Source: Candidatus Magasanikiibacteriota bacterium (GTDB lineage: Bacteria > Patescibacteriota > Patescibacteriia > Magasanikbacterales > UBA922). From it: a stretch of DNA of 52,117 nucleotides. The position numbers and the translations under genes are program-made. Positions 24,254 through 31,117 of the stretch are shown here, in pieces. How positions within the stretch are numbered: the first letter of the stretch is position 1; every line of letters begins with the position of its first letter. The notes beneath the pieces were generated by a model. The model was not told the DNA's origin. It searched no databases and saw only the letters and a list, made by a program, of their open reading frames with translations. Location: assembly GCA_016207245.1 (NCBI GenBank), contig JACQQA010000003.1, positions 1 to 52,117 on the forward strand, written 5' to 3'.

Positions 24254-24260
24254 ATTGTAT

Positions 24261-25205
24261 ATGAGCGAGATAATCGGCCACAAAGAGGCGCTGGAGTTTT
24301 TTGATAAAGTAATCGCGAATAATAATTTAAGCCACGCTTATTGTTTTATCGGACCGGAGCAGGTCGGAAAAAGAACCGTGGCCGAAGAAATCGCGGCTAA
24401 ATTATTAAAAACATCGCGGGAAAATTTATTCAGACAGCCGGATTTTATTCTGGTCGGACAATCGCTTAACGAAAAAACCGGCAAAACCAGAAAAGACATC
24501 ACGGTTGAACAGATGCGCGAATTGCGCTCCAGTCTGGCTATGCGCGCTTTTGCCGGCGGCTACAAGGTCGCGCTGATTGACGACGCGGAAAAAATGAATC
24601 TTGAAGCCGCGAACGCGCTGTTGAAAAGATTGGAAGAGCCGGCTCCGCGCACGATTTTATTTTTGATTACCACGGATGAGGAAAAATTGCCGGAAACGGT
24701 TTTGTCGCGCTGCCAGCGGATTTATTTTCACTCGGTAAAAAAAGAAGAACTTGAAAACTATTTGCTTAAACTTGGGATTAATAAACCGGAATGGGCCAGT
24801 TCGGCGCAGGGTTTGCCAGGGCGGTTGATTGATTGGCTGGGGAATGAAGACGAATTTGTTGAATACAAAACAGAGACGAATAGATTTTTAGGAATGATTG
24901 GTCAGCCATTTTTTTCTAAATTAAAATCAGTGGAAGAATTATTCGGCGAAAAAGGCGGAGACACGATAATGACGAGAGAGAATTTAGATAAAGTTTTAGG
25001 TTTGTGGCAGTTATTGATAAGAGATATTTGTTTGACGGCCGCGGGTTTGGCGTCAGAAGCGGTAAATCAAATTAAGATTTCTACCGGTAGTCAAAATAAG
25101 ATCTGGGTGGAGCTGGAAAAGCAGATAATAACAGCGCGAGGTTTGCTTAATCAAAATATTCATCCAAGATTAGTGGTGGAGAATGTTTTATTAAATTTAC
25201 CGTAA
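24261..25205 (+). CDS. holB: DNA polymerase III delta-prime subunit (HolB-like)
   Basis: 314 residues, AAA+ clamp-loader subunit. Early motifs MSEIIGHKEALEFFDKVIAN and LSHAYCFIGPEQVGKRTVAE (a P-loop with GPEQVGKRT), then ALIDDAEKMNLEAANALLKR near 107 (Walker B DDAE) and the SRC motif VLSRCQRIYFH near 145. The Zn-binding Cys cluster typical of longer delta-prime/DnaX proteins is absent. Delta-prime bridges delta and the DnaX subunits to load the sliding clamp. The C-terminal domain is divergent, as is usual. Confidence 0.88.
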   Translation: MSEIIGHKEALEFFDKVIANNNLSHAYCFIGPEQVGKRTVAEEIAAKLLKTSRENLFRQPDFILVGQSLNEKTGKTRKDITVEQMRELRSSLAMRAFAGGYKVALIDDAEKMNLEAANALLKRLEEPAPRTILFLITTDEEKLPETVLSRCQRIYFHSVKKEELENYLLKLGINKPEWASSAQGLPGRLIDWLGNEDEFVEYKTETNRFLGMIGQPFFSKLKSVEELFGEKGGDTIMTRENLDKVLGLWQLLIRDICLTAAGLASEAVNQIKISTGSQNKIWVELEKQIITARGLLNQNIHPRLVVENVLLNLP

Positions 25206-25236
25206 CATAACATAATAAGAGATTTAACAAAAAACT

Positions 25237-26325
25237 ATGCAACGCAAGTTTTTTTTAACAATATTTGGTATCGCCGCGGGATTTTTACTTATCGGCGCGA
25301 GTTGTGTGTCATTCTCTTCCAACAAATCAGGAACGACCGGGCCGGCGGGCATGTTTCTCTCCACCGACAAAGGCGAGTCGTGGCAGGCAATTTCCACCGT
25401 ACCTACGGCCGAGGGCGTGAAAAATATCAGCGGGGTAAGCGTTTACCGGCTCTATGAAGATCCGCAGGATCCGCGCGCGATGTACCTGGGCAGTTCGGAG
25501 AATGGACTGTACTATTCCTTTGATGACGGCAAGACTTGGCGCCAGCCGGAGGGCGCGCTGTCCGGCGGCTTTATTTACGCCGTGGCCGTGCATCCGAAAA
25601 ATAAATGCGTTTTGTACGTTTCAAATGGCAAGAAAGTTTTTCGTTCGGATGACTGCCTGCGCTCGTGGAGCGAAGTTTTCAGCGAAGCGCGGTCGGACGT
25701 TTCCGTGAGGGCGATAGCGATCAATCAGTTTCCGCCATACCAGATTTACGCCGCTGAAACCAATGGCGACGTTTTAGACAGTTTTGACAGCGGCCATAGT
25801 TGGCAGGTATTGTACAAATTCAAAAAGAGATTGGTTAATTTCGTCGCCAGTCCGCTTAAAGAAAATTTATTATACGCGGCGATGAAAGATGACGGACTGT
25901 ACCGTTCCGAAGACGGCGGAGTAAGCTGGAGTTCCACGAAAGAACAGCTGAAAAAATTCTCCGGCGGATTGGAATACCGGCGTTTTGCTTTGCACGCCAC
26001 CAAGCCTGACACGGTCTTTTGGATTTCCACTTACGGCATTTTGCGCTCCGACGATCGCGGCGAAACCTGGAATGAAATAAAACTTTTGACTCCGCCCGGA
26101 AGCGTGGATATTTATGCGTTTGCCGTCAATCCAAAAGACGATAAAGAGATGTATTATGTCGGCACCACCGGCAATCGTTCCAATTTTTACAAATCAGCGG
26201 ACGGAGGAAAAAATTGGACCACCAAGAAGGTTCCTTCCGGACAGCTACCCACGATTTTGCGCGTGCATCCGGTCCAGACCGGCGCGATTTATCTCGGGTT
26301 TAGCATTCCGCCGAAACAGAAATAA
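25237..26325 (+). CDS. Lipoprotein with Asp-box (BNR) beta-propeller
   Basis: 362 residues. Lipoprotein signal with lipobox LIGASC (Cys at about 23). The rest is a seven-unit Asp-box propeller of the sialidase/YCF48/VPS10 kind: STDKGESWQ, SFDDGKTWR, RSDDCLRSWSE, SFDSGHSWQ, RSEDGGVSWSS, RSDDRGETWNE and SADGGKNWTT. No sialidase catalytic Arg triad or RIP motif was seen, so it is more likely a binding or assembly protein on the outer face of the membrane. Confidence 0.83.
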   Translation: MQRKFFLTIFGIAAGFLLIGASCVSFSSNKSGTTGPAGMFLSTDKGESWQAISTVPTAEGVKNISGVSVYRLYEDPQDPRAMYLGSSENGLYYSFDDGKTWRQPEGALSGGFIYAVAVHPKNKCVLYVSNGKKVFRSDDCLRSWSEVFSEARSDVSVRAIAINQFPPYQIYAAETNGDVLDSFDSGHSWQVLYKFKKRLVNFVASPLKENLLYAAMKDDGLYRSEDGGVSWSSTKEQLKKFSGGLEYRRFALHATKPDTVFWISTYGILRSDDRGETWNEIKLLTPPGSVDIYAFAVNPKDDKEMYYVGTTGNRSNFYKSADGGKNWTTKKVPSGQLPTILRVHPVQTGAIYLGFSIPPKQK

Positions 26326-26364
26326 TTTAATCATAAATCATAAATCTAAAATCTTAGATTACTT

Positions 26365-26916
26365 ATGAGCATAGTTGATCAAAAAAAAGAAGAGTTTAGC
26401 AAAGCGATTGAACATCTGAAGCATGACATCTCTTCCTTGCGCACGGGCAGGGCAACACCGGCCTTGGTTGAAGATGTTCAAGTTGAAGCTTACGGCGTGA
26501 AACAGCCGCTCAAAGCTGTCGCGTCAATTTCAGTTCAAGACGCCAAGACATTGGTTGTCAGCCCGTGGGACAAAAGCGTTTTACAGGCAGTGGAAGCGGC
26601 AATCAGACTGTCTCCAATCGGCCTTAACCCTGTTAATGACGGCAAAATTATCCGTCTGCCTTTGCCGGAATTGTCGCAGGAGCGCCGGCAGGATTTGATT
26701 AAAGTCTTGCATCAAAAATTGGAAGCGTCTCGCGTTGCCGTGCGTCAAATCAGGGAAGATGTCCGCAAAGAAATTGATAATCAAGAAAAAAATAAAGAAA
26801 TCAGCGAAGATGATAAATATAAATTTCAAGAGGACTTGGAAAAGCTGGTGAAAGAATTTAATGATAAAATAAAAGTTGTAGGGGAGGATAAAGAAAAGGA
26901 GATTAATACGATTTGA
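26365..26916 (+). CDS. frr: Ribosome recycling factor
   Basis: 183 residues, normal length. The tRNA-shaped factor splits post-termination ribosomes with EF-G. Signatures: LRTGRATPALVEDVQVEAYG at about 25-44 (the family has SLRTGRA.P.LL), VSPWDKSVLQAVEAAI, GLNPVNDGKIIRLPLPELSQ and ERRQDLIK near 112. Preceded by a small inverted repeat (AATCTAA-AATC-TTAGATT) and followed by a terminator. Confidence 0.97.
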   Translation: MSIVDQKKEEFSKAIEHLKHDISSLRTGRATPALVEDVQVEAYGVKQPLKAVASISVQDAKTLVVSPWDKSVLQAVEAAIRLSPIGLNPVNDGKIIRLPLPELSQERRQDLIKVLHQKLEASRVAVRQIREDVRKEIDNQEKNKEISEDDKYKFQEDLEKLVKEFNDKIKVVGEDKEKEINTI

Positions 26917-26951
26917 GCCCACTAATACGACGACCACTAATTAACACTAAT

Positions 26952-26992
26952 AAAAACCGCCCCTTCGGCAAGCTCAGGGCGGTTTTTATTTT
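26952..26992 (+). terminator. frr terminator
   Basis: AAAACCGCCCC pairs with GGGCGGTTTT around the TTCGGCAAGCTCA loop, followed by T residues. Same repeat type as 4386. Confidence 0.9.
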
Positions 26993-27003
26993 ATTAAGTC
27001 CAT

Positions 27004-27038
27004 CTCCCTTGAGTGGTAAATTTTATCAACCAAGGGAG
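27004..27038. repeat. CTCCCTTRAG hairpin, copy 1
   Basis: CTCCCTTG (27004-27011) pairs with CAAGGGAG (27031-27038) around an AT-rich loop starting AGTGGTA. Related hairpins are at 27799 and 29345. Confidence 0.65.
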
Positions 27039-27103
27039 TTGGATGGACTTGCGGCGCATCCAACGAGAGGTTGGATGTTGTGTGGAAAGAACTGATTGTC
27101 TAG

Positions 27104-27655
27104 CTAGAGCCGGTTGCGTTCGCCCTCGCCGTTCGACGGCAGGTCTACTTCGGCGGAGCTATCGGGGGAGGGCGATTCGACGACGACAGTATCGGCGCGC
27201 TCGATGATTATTCCGGTCGGGATCATAGTTGTGGGCGGCTTTGCGGATGACGTTTCGTCGATCTCGGGTTTGTCTATACAGAAGGTATCATTATCGATAT
27301 TTCTGTAAAGAAGGTGGGCGACTATCATCTTCCACGTGTGCTCGCCGAACACGCCGTCGGCGTTCAGCTGGCCGTTGTCGTCGAAGCCTGTGAGAATCAG
27401 CACTGCCTGAAGACGCTTGATGCCATCCCTTTCATCTGGAATTTCGAATTCACAGCCGCTCATGATCTTGAGCGTCGCGTCGTCCAACTCTCTGGTAACC
27501 AGGAGATCTTCCTGCATCTGGAACCCTTCCAGAGCATTGCGCGTGTGCTCGCCGAACACGCCGTCGGCGTTCAGTTGGCCGTCGTCATCGTGGCCGTTGA
27601 TGATCAGCAGAGCCTGCGCCTGCTTGATCACTTTGGTAGTCACCACGAACTTCAT
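27104..27655 (-). CDS. Protein with two peptidoglycan-binding-like repeats
   Basis: 183 residues. Two PG_binding_1-like units lie at about 12-45 and 78-110, both containing GQLNADGVFGEHT (compare the family's DGxFGxxT). The DNA of the two units is almost identical (27338-27392 and 27542-27596), indicating recent duplication. The C-terminal 60 residues are Pro/Ser/Glu-rich and look disordered. No signal peptide is visible, which is odd for a wall-binding protein. ATG 27655 has an AGGAG site 5 nt upstream. GC-richer than surrounding genes. Confidence 0.72.
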   Translation of the reverse strand: MKFVVTTKVIKQAQALLIINGHDDDGQLNADGVFGEHTRNALEGFQMQEDLLVTRELDDATLKIMSGCEFEIPDERDGIKRLQAVLILTGFDDNGQLNADGVFGEHTWKMIVAHLLYRNIDNDTFCIDKPEIDETSSAKPPTTMIPTGIIIERADTVVVESPSPDSSAEVDLPSNGEGERNRL

Positions 27656-27780
27656 TTTTCTCCTCACTTTCCGTTTGTTTACTCGGTATATCCGGACACC
27701 ATGCCCGGTAACTTTGATGTTGATATATTGACATAAGTTTGCGAGAAAGTCAAGATTTTGACGCTACTCCTGATTTTTTT
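27656..27780 (-). promoter_or_regulatory. Leader and probable promoter of the PG-binding-like gene
   Basis: On the minus strand TTGACT lies near 27756 and an AT-rich -10 (CAATAT or TATATC) near 27730; spacing is imperfect. GTCAA-AATC-TTGAC overlaps the -35. The leader holds a CCGG-(9)-CCGG hairpin near 27695. Confidence 0.45.
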
Positions 27781-27798
27781 CAAGTTAATCAACCCAAC

Positions 27799-27840
27799 CT
27801 CCCTTAAGTGATATAAAAAACAATCTGTAACCTAAGGGGA
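27799..27840. repeat. CTCCCTTRAG hairpin, copy 2
   Basis: TCCCTTA pairs with TAAGGGG (one wobble) around an AT-rich loop starting AGTGATA. With copy 1 it brackets the 27104-27655 gene. Confidence 0.6.
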
Positions 27841-27865
27841 TAGATTTGTTCAAAAAAACAAAAAA

Positions 27866-27898
27866 ACCCCCCCTTCGGCAAGCTCAGGGCGGTTTTAT
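27866..27898 (+). terminator. Decayed PERSRR-type terminator
   Basis: Same as 26952 except that the left arm reads CCCCCCC instead of CCGCCCC, breaking one pair with GGGCGG. The remaining gap between 27655 and the tRNA holds only this and the tRNA promoter. Confidence 0.6.
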
Positions 27899-27913
27899 TA
27901 ATGTGATTTTCGT

Positions 27914-27942
27914 TTGACATTTTTTTTAAAATGCTTTATTAT
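27914..27942 (+). promoter_or_regulatory. tRNA-Lys promoter
   Basis: TTGACA (27914-27919), 17-nt spacer, TATTAT (27937-27942). Confidence 0.85.
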
Positions 27943-27962
27943 ATACGCGTTATTTTTGTTAA

Positions 27963-28038
27963 GGCCCGGTAGCTCAGCTGGTAGAGCAACAGCCTTTTAA
28001 GCTGATGGTCGTGGGTTCGAATCCCACCCGGGTCACCA
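27963..28038 (+). tRNA. tRNA-Lys (anticodon TTT)
   Basis: 76 nt with encoded CCA. Acceptor GGCCCGG pairs with CCGGGTC. D arm GCTC-AGCTGGTA-GAGC, anticodon loop CTTTTAA (TTT), T arm GTGGG-TTCGAAT-CCCAC. Strong own promoter and terminator. Confidence 0.97.
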
Positions 28039-28075
28039 AAAAAGAACACTTCCATCATGGGAGTGTTCTTTTATT
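28039..28075. terminator. Bidirectional terminator (tRNA-Lys and toxin gene)
   Basis: AAAGAACACT pairs with AGTGTTCTTT around a CC-ATCAT-GG centre, followed by TTATTT. It overlaps the stop codon of the convergent toxin gene. Confidence 0.88.
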
Positions 28076-28328
28076 TATAAATACTTGATCGGTGCCCGAC
28101 TCTTAAAATCCTTATATTTTTTTCTTCACAATCAAAAATCACCCGATAATCTCCAATTCTAAATCTGTACTGGCCGATAGCGTCGTATTGCAGACGCTTG
28201 GCAAAATTTAATGGATTTTCTTGTTTAGCAAACCATTTCAGCTTTTTTATTATTCTTGACAACTCTTTTTTATCCAAACCGTCCATGTCTTTTATTGCTT
28301 CGTCGGTAAAGACGGTGTTATATTCCAT
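28071..28328 (-). CDS. RelE/ParE-family toxin
   Basis: 85 residues from ATG 28328 (a TTG four codons upstream is possible). RelE-like fold: YNTVFTDEAIKDMDGLDKKE, then KRLQYDAIGQYRFRIGDYRV and IFDCEEKNIRILRVGHRSSIY, where the R-x-G-x-YR core and the C-terminal HRSxIY are typical. RelE toxins cut mRNA in the ribosome; ParE relatives act on gyrase, and the sequence alone does not decide. It overlaps the antitoxin end by 11 nt. Confidence 0.88.
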   Translation of the reverse strand: MEYNTVFTDEAIKDMDGLDKKELSRIIKKLKWFAKQENPLNFAKRLQYDAIGQYRFRIGDYRVIFDCEEKNIRILRVGHRSSIYK

Positions 28329-28587
28329 ATCTCTTTTCAATTTGAGATAAAGGTGTTAATTTTTTACTTTGTCTGGCTCGCATCACACTTTTTAAATATT
28401 TTGGACTGGAAATTGCTTCCATATCCTCAATCAAATCACTGAAAATATCTTCAGCAAAAAAATAACCAAGCGTTGTTTTGCCTCTTAAAATGCGGGTAAC
28501 GCCCTGCAGGTGGCGGGATGGGCTTTTTTGCAGTTCCTTGATATTTACCAAACCCTCGTTTTTGAGCAGTTTTAAAGTTTGCAACAT
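28318..28587 (-). CDS. Antitoxin of the RelE-like toxin
   Basis: 89 residues. LVNIKELQKSPSRHLQGVTR recalls the Phd/YefM N-terminal DNA-binding region, followed by GYFFAEDIFSDLIEDMEA and SSPKYLKSVMRARQSKK, a toxin-wrapping helix style common in CPR pairs. First gene of the operon, with an autoregulatory-looking promoter. Confidence 0.75.
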   Translation of the reverse strand: MLQTLKLLKNEGLVNIKELQKSPSRHLQGVTRILRGKTTLGYFFAEDIFSDLIEDMEAISSPKYLKSVMRARQSKKLTPLSQIEKRYGI

Positions 28588-28609
28588 ATTTTTTTACTTT
28601 AAAATTAAG

Positions 28610-28648
28610 TATATACAAAAGTATATATAATAAATCAGTGATTGTCAA
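28610..28648 (-). promoter_or_regulatory. Promoter and operator of the RelBE-like operon
   Basis: Minus-strand TTGACA (28648-28643), 17-nt spacer, TATACT (28625-28620). The perfect palindrome TATATAC-AAAA-GTATATA (28610-28627) covers the -10, as expected for autorepression. Confidence 0.8.
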
Positions 28649-28709
28649 GCGCGGTTTATCCACAGTTAAATTAGCTTAAATCAACCAAAAAGATGGTGTG
28701 TATGCGGTC

Positions 28710-28738
28710 TTGATCCGTTTTTAGTTTTGTGATAGTCT
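28710..28738 (+). promoter_or_regulatory. Promoter of the 28844 gene
   Basis: TTGATC (28710-28715), 17-nt spacer, TAGTCT (28733-28738). The -10 and everything downstream are duplicated at 29465-29555. Confidence 0.7.
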
Positions 28739-28742
28739 TACT

Positions 28743-28820
28743 TCAGATCATTATTAAACTCTAACACAGCCAAAATCAGCCGGAATGGTTCCGGGGGATT
28801 GAGGTTGTGTTGAGAGTTTA
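28743..28820 (+). ncRNA. Structured leader RNA, copy 1
   Basis: AAACTCT-AACACA (28756-28768) pairs with TGTGTT-g-AGAGTTT (28806-28819). Inside is CCGGAA-TGG-TTCCGG (28780-28794), flanked by AAATCAGC and GGGGGATT. The 91-nt unit 28729-28819 differs from 29465-29555 at five positions, and the two changes in the outer stem turn C-G pairs into T-G wobbles. Confidence 0.8.
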
Positions 28821-28843
28821 GGCAAAAGGAAAGGAGTACTCTG

Positions 28844-29278
28844 ATGAGAGCGTTTTACGCCACAGATTTTCTTATCGGAGACAGAGTGTATGTCGTCGAT
28901 ACAATTGTCCTACCTAACGGTTCTTTCGTCCTCTGGAGAACGTTGGCCAATGTAGTTCTTGTCCAAGATAATCGCGTGGATTTTGTGGTTGTATCCACAG
29001 TCGACGGGTCACTGCCAGTCGGGGCCGGTTTTTCACTGTTCGATGCTCTGGGGGGGAAGGTAATCGACCATAATCAGTCCATTGCGTCCGTAGAGTTAGT
29101 CTTCCGGAAAGATGATAGCGGCAGTGGGTTAGACTTCGAGATTAAAGGCGACATATACCCGTCGCGTCCACTCGACGGCTTCAAGACTGTTAAGAGGCGG
29201 CCTATCATCTGGGAATCTGAGGATTGCGGTGGCGAAGCTTTAGCTGCTTATGGAGCCTATCTTCGTGGGGACAAATAG
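28844..29278 (+). CDS. Unknown protein with conserved structured leader
   Basis: 144 residues, not recognised. Mostly beta-like: TDFLIGDRVYVVDTIVLPNG, FVLWRTLANVVLVQDNRVDF, ASVELVFRKDDSGSGLDFEI. No signal peptide or membrane helix. An AAAGGAG site lies upstream of ATG 28844. GC-richer than its neighbours. The promoter and leader are almost the same as those of pyrF-pyrE immediately downstream, so the two transcripts are probably co-regulated; a link to pyrimidine metabolism is inference only. Confidence 0.7.
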   Translation: MRAFYATDFLIGDRVYVVDTIVLPNGSFVLWRTLANVVLVQDNRVDFVVVSTVDGSLPVGAGFSLFDALGGKVIDHNQSIASVELVFRKDDSGSGLDFEIKGDIYPSRPLDGFKTVKRRPIIWESEDCGGEALAAYGAYLRGDK

Positions 29279-29333
29279 TAATTATCGTTCTTTTCAATCT
29301 GTACCACCAATCCCTTCGCTGGGTGTGATCACA

Positions 29334-29387
29334 AGACCACTCAGCTCCCTTAAGTGATAATAATTTGTCGCTTTAGGGAGATGGTCT
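29334..29387. repeat. CTCCCTTRAG hairpin, copy 3
   Basis: CTCCCTTAAG (29345-29354) pairs with CTTTAGGGAG (29371-29380) with one mismatch; flanking AAGACCA (29334-29340) and TGGTCTT extend the stem. Confidence 0.65.
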
Positions 29388-29398
29388 TGAAAAAATAA

Positions 29399-29433
29399 TA
29401 AATCCACTTATAGAAATATGAGTGGATTTTAAA
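29399..29433 (+). terminator. Terminator after the 28844 gene
   Basis: AATCCACT pairs with AGTGGATT around TATAGAAATATG, followed by TTTAAAT. Confidence 0.7.
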
Positions 29434-29445
29434 TATGTTTGTATC

Positions 29446-29474
29446 TTGAACTTTTTTCAATTTCGTGATAGTCT
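29446..29474 (+). promoter_or_regulatory. pyrF-pyrE promoter
   Basis: TTGAAC (29446-29451), 17-nt spacer, TAGTCT (29469-29474); same geometry and same -10 as at 28710-28738. Confidence 0.7.
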
Positions 29475-29478
29475 TACT

Positions 29479-29556
29479 TCAGATCATTATTAAATTCTAA
29501 CATAGCCAAAATCAGCCGGAATGGTTCCGGAGGATTGACGTTGTGTTAAGAGTTTG
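29479..29556 (+). ncRNA. Structured leader RNA, copy 2
   Basis: AAATTCT-AACATA (29492-29504) pairs with TGTGTT-a-AGAGTTT (29542-29555). The inner hairpin CCGGAA-TGG-TTCCGG is unchanged (29516-29530). GGGAGG and the TTG start of pyrF follow directly. Confidence 0.8.
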
Positions 29557-29571
29557 AAAGGGAGGTGCAAC

Positions 29572-30291
29572 TTGGAACTTGCAGCAAAGGACAGAATCAT
29601 CGTGGCGCTTGATGTGCCAACTCTTCGCGAGGCGCATTTGCTCGCGGAACAACTCGGCGGCTATGTGGGCGCTTTCAAGGTCGGCCTTGAGCTGATCACA
29701 AGTGAGGGCGCTCCGCAGGTCGTCAAGGAGATGAAGAGGTTCGGGAACGTCTTCTTTGATGGGAAGTTCAGCGACATCCCGAACACGGTGGGGAATGCCT
29801 CGCGCGCAGTCGCCCAGATGGGAGTGTGGATGTTTGATGTCCACGCCTCTAGCGGCCTCGGGTCCATGCAGGCCGCGGTCCAGAACAGGGGCAATTCGCT
29901 CGTGTTCGCGGTTACGGTTCTGACGTCCATTGACATGAACGAGTGCGTCAGTGTCTTCGGCGGCTTTCCGAATACCAAGGTCATACAACTTGCCGGTTCC
30001 GCATACGAAGCTGGGTGCAATGGCGTGATCTGCTCGCCGAAAGAAGTCGGGGATATCTCGAAGAGTTTCAACGGTCTGCTCACGGCCGTCCCCGGTGTGC
30101 GTCCCAGGTGGGCAGCAACCAATGACCAGAAGCGTATCATGACCCCGGGTGACGCTATTAAGGCCGGCGCTGACTATTTAGTCATCGGCCGTCCAATCAC
30201 GAGCCCGCCGTCGGAAACCGGCGATTCGATCAGGGCGGCGCAGCTGATTGCAGAAGAGATCGACCAGGCGTTGGCCGAGTCTGGGAGGTGA
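29572..30291 (+). CDS. pyrF: Orotidine 5'-phosphate decarboxylase
   Basis: 239 residues from a TTG start preceded by GGGAGG at 6 nt. Converts OMP to UMP, the last step of UMP synthesis. The substrate-binding IVALDVPTLREA start, FKVGLEL, the catalytic DGKFSDIPNTV (D-x-K-x-x-D-I-P-N-T, type I) near 56-66, VPGVRP near 168 and the phosphate-binding YLVIGRPIT near 202 are all present. Followed after 3 nt by pyrE. GC-rich compared with the flanking ATPase gene, so possibly acquired. Confidence 0.95.
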   Translation: MELAAKDRIIVALDVPTLREAHLLAEQLGGYVGAFKVGLELITSEGAPQVVKEMKRFGNVFFDGKFSDIPNTVGNASRAVAQMGVWMFDVHASSGLGSMQAAVQNRGNSLVFAVTVLTSIDMNECVSVFGGFPNTKVIQLAGSAYEAGCNGVICSPKEVGDISKSFNGLLTAVPGVRPRWAATNDQKRIMTPGDAIKAGADYLVIGRPITSPPSETGDSIRAAQLIAEEIDQALAESGR

Positions 30292-30294
30292 ACC

Positions 30295-30945
30295 GTGGAA
30301 ACGATGAAGACGATTCTCGCGTTGTTCGAGTCCCTGGGAGCCATTTTGCGAAACACCCACGTCGTCTACACGTCGGGCAAACATGGGAACGCTTACGTCA
30401 ACAAGGATGTCATCTACCCACACACCGAGGCCGTGTACAGGCTTTGCTTCCTCATGGCGAAGCAGCTCGAGAACGCGGGCATCGATGTCGTGGCAGGTCC
30501 GGCTATGGGCGGATTGATCTTGGCCCAATGGGTCGCTTTTCATCTCTCGCAACTCACTGGCAGGGAGGTCCTTGCCGTGTACGCCGAGAAAGAAGGAGAA
30601 GGCTTCGCATTCAGGCGCGGACAGGACAAACTGATCGTTGGAAAGCGAGTTCTCGTAGTTGAGGATATTCTGACGACTGGTGGTTCGGTCAAGAAAGTGA
30701 ATGCTACTGTGCGTGCCGATGAAGGTCATCTCGTCGTCGTATTCGCCTTGTGCAATCGAGGCTGTGTTACGTGCGAGATGATTGATTCGCCGTTGCTGTA
30801 CACGCTCGTCGATATCAATCTGCAATCCTACGAGCCAGACAATTGTCCGCTCTGTCACGATGGAGTACCGATCAACATGTCGGTCGGCCACGGCAAGCAG
30901 TTTTTGCTGGACCATCCCGAGTTGGCGCATCTTGCGCCGAAATGA
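30295..30945 (+). CDS. pyrE: Orotate phosphoribosyltransferase
   Basis: 216 residues from a GTG start with GGGAGG upstream. Makes OMP from orotate and PRPP. YTSGKHGNAYVNKDVIYPH near 24, VVAGPAMGGLILAQW near 65 and the PRPP-loop VLVVEDILTTGGSVKK near 118 match the family. The C-terminal extension contains CNRGCVTC and NCPLCHDGVPI, a likely metal-binding or structural Cys set not found in E. coli PyrE. Directly coupled to pyrF. Confidence 0.95.
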   Translation: METMKTILALFESLGAILRNTHVVYTSGKHGNAYVNKDVIYPHTEAVYRLCFLMAKQLENAGIDVVAGPAMGGLILAQWVAFHLSQLTGREVLAVYAEKEGEGFAFRRGQDKLIVGKRVLVVEDILTTGGSVKKVNATVRADEGHLVVVFALCNRGCVTCEMIDSPLLYTLVDINLQSYEPDNCPLCHDGVPINMSVGHGKQFLLDHPELAHLAPK

Positions 30946-31037
30946 AAGATAACAAAATTAACCTTCGCAACCCGCCCTTGAAAGGCTGTGGGGGATGCGA
31001 GCGCAAAGATCCATTCGCACACCACATTTTTTCCTAA
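30942..31037 (+). CDS. Possible 31-residue CxxC/HH small protein
   Basis: ATG 30942 overlaps the pyrE stop (ATGA). The product contains GCGGCERKDPFAHHIFS, with a CxxC and two His, possibly binding a metal. The left arm of the terminator hairpin lies within it. It may be a coupled small gene or a fortuitous frame. Confidence 0.35.
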   Translation: MKDNKINLRNPPLKGCGGCERKDPFAHHIFS

Positions 31038-31088
31038 ATAAAATTAGGCGAAGATGCGGAGGATTCGCGAATGGATTTTTTGTTTTTC
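31009..31088 (+). terminator. pyrFE terminator
   Basis: ATCCATTCGC (31009-31018) pairs with GCGAATGGAT (31067-31076), directly followed by a T-run; the 48-nt interior is AT-rich. Confidence 0.7.
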
Positions 31089-31108
31089 TAGTCATATTCT
31101 GTTAGAAT
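31080..31108 (+). promoter_or_regulatory. P-type ATPase promoter
   Basis: TTGTTT (31080-31085), 17-nt spacer, TAGAAT (31103-31108). ATG 31118 is 9 nt beyond the -10, suggesting a leaderless mRNA. Confidence 0.6.
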
Positions 31109-31117
31109 AAGTCCAGT

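Noticed and set aside
28743-29556. PyrR-binding attenuator
   Set aside because: I could not match the known PyrR anti-antiterminator loop consensus, and there is no terminator between the leader hairpins and the starts.
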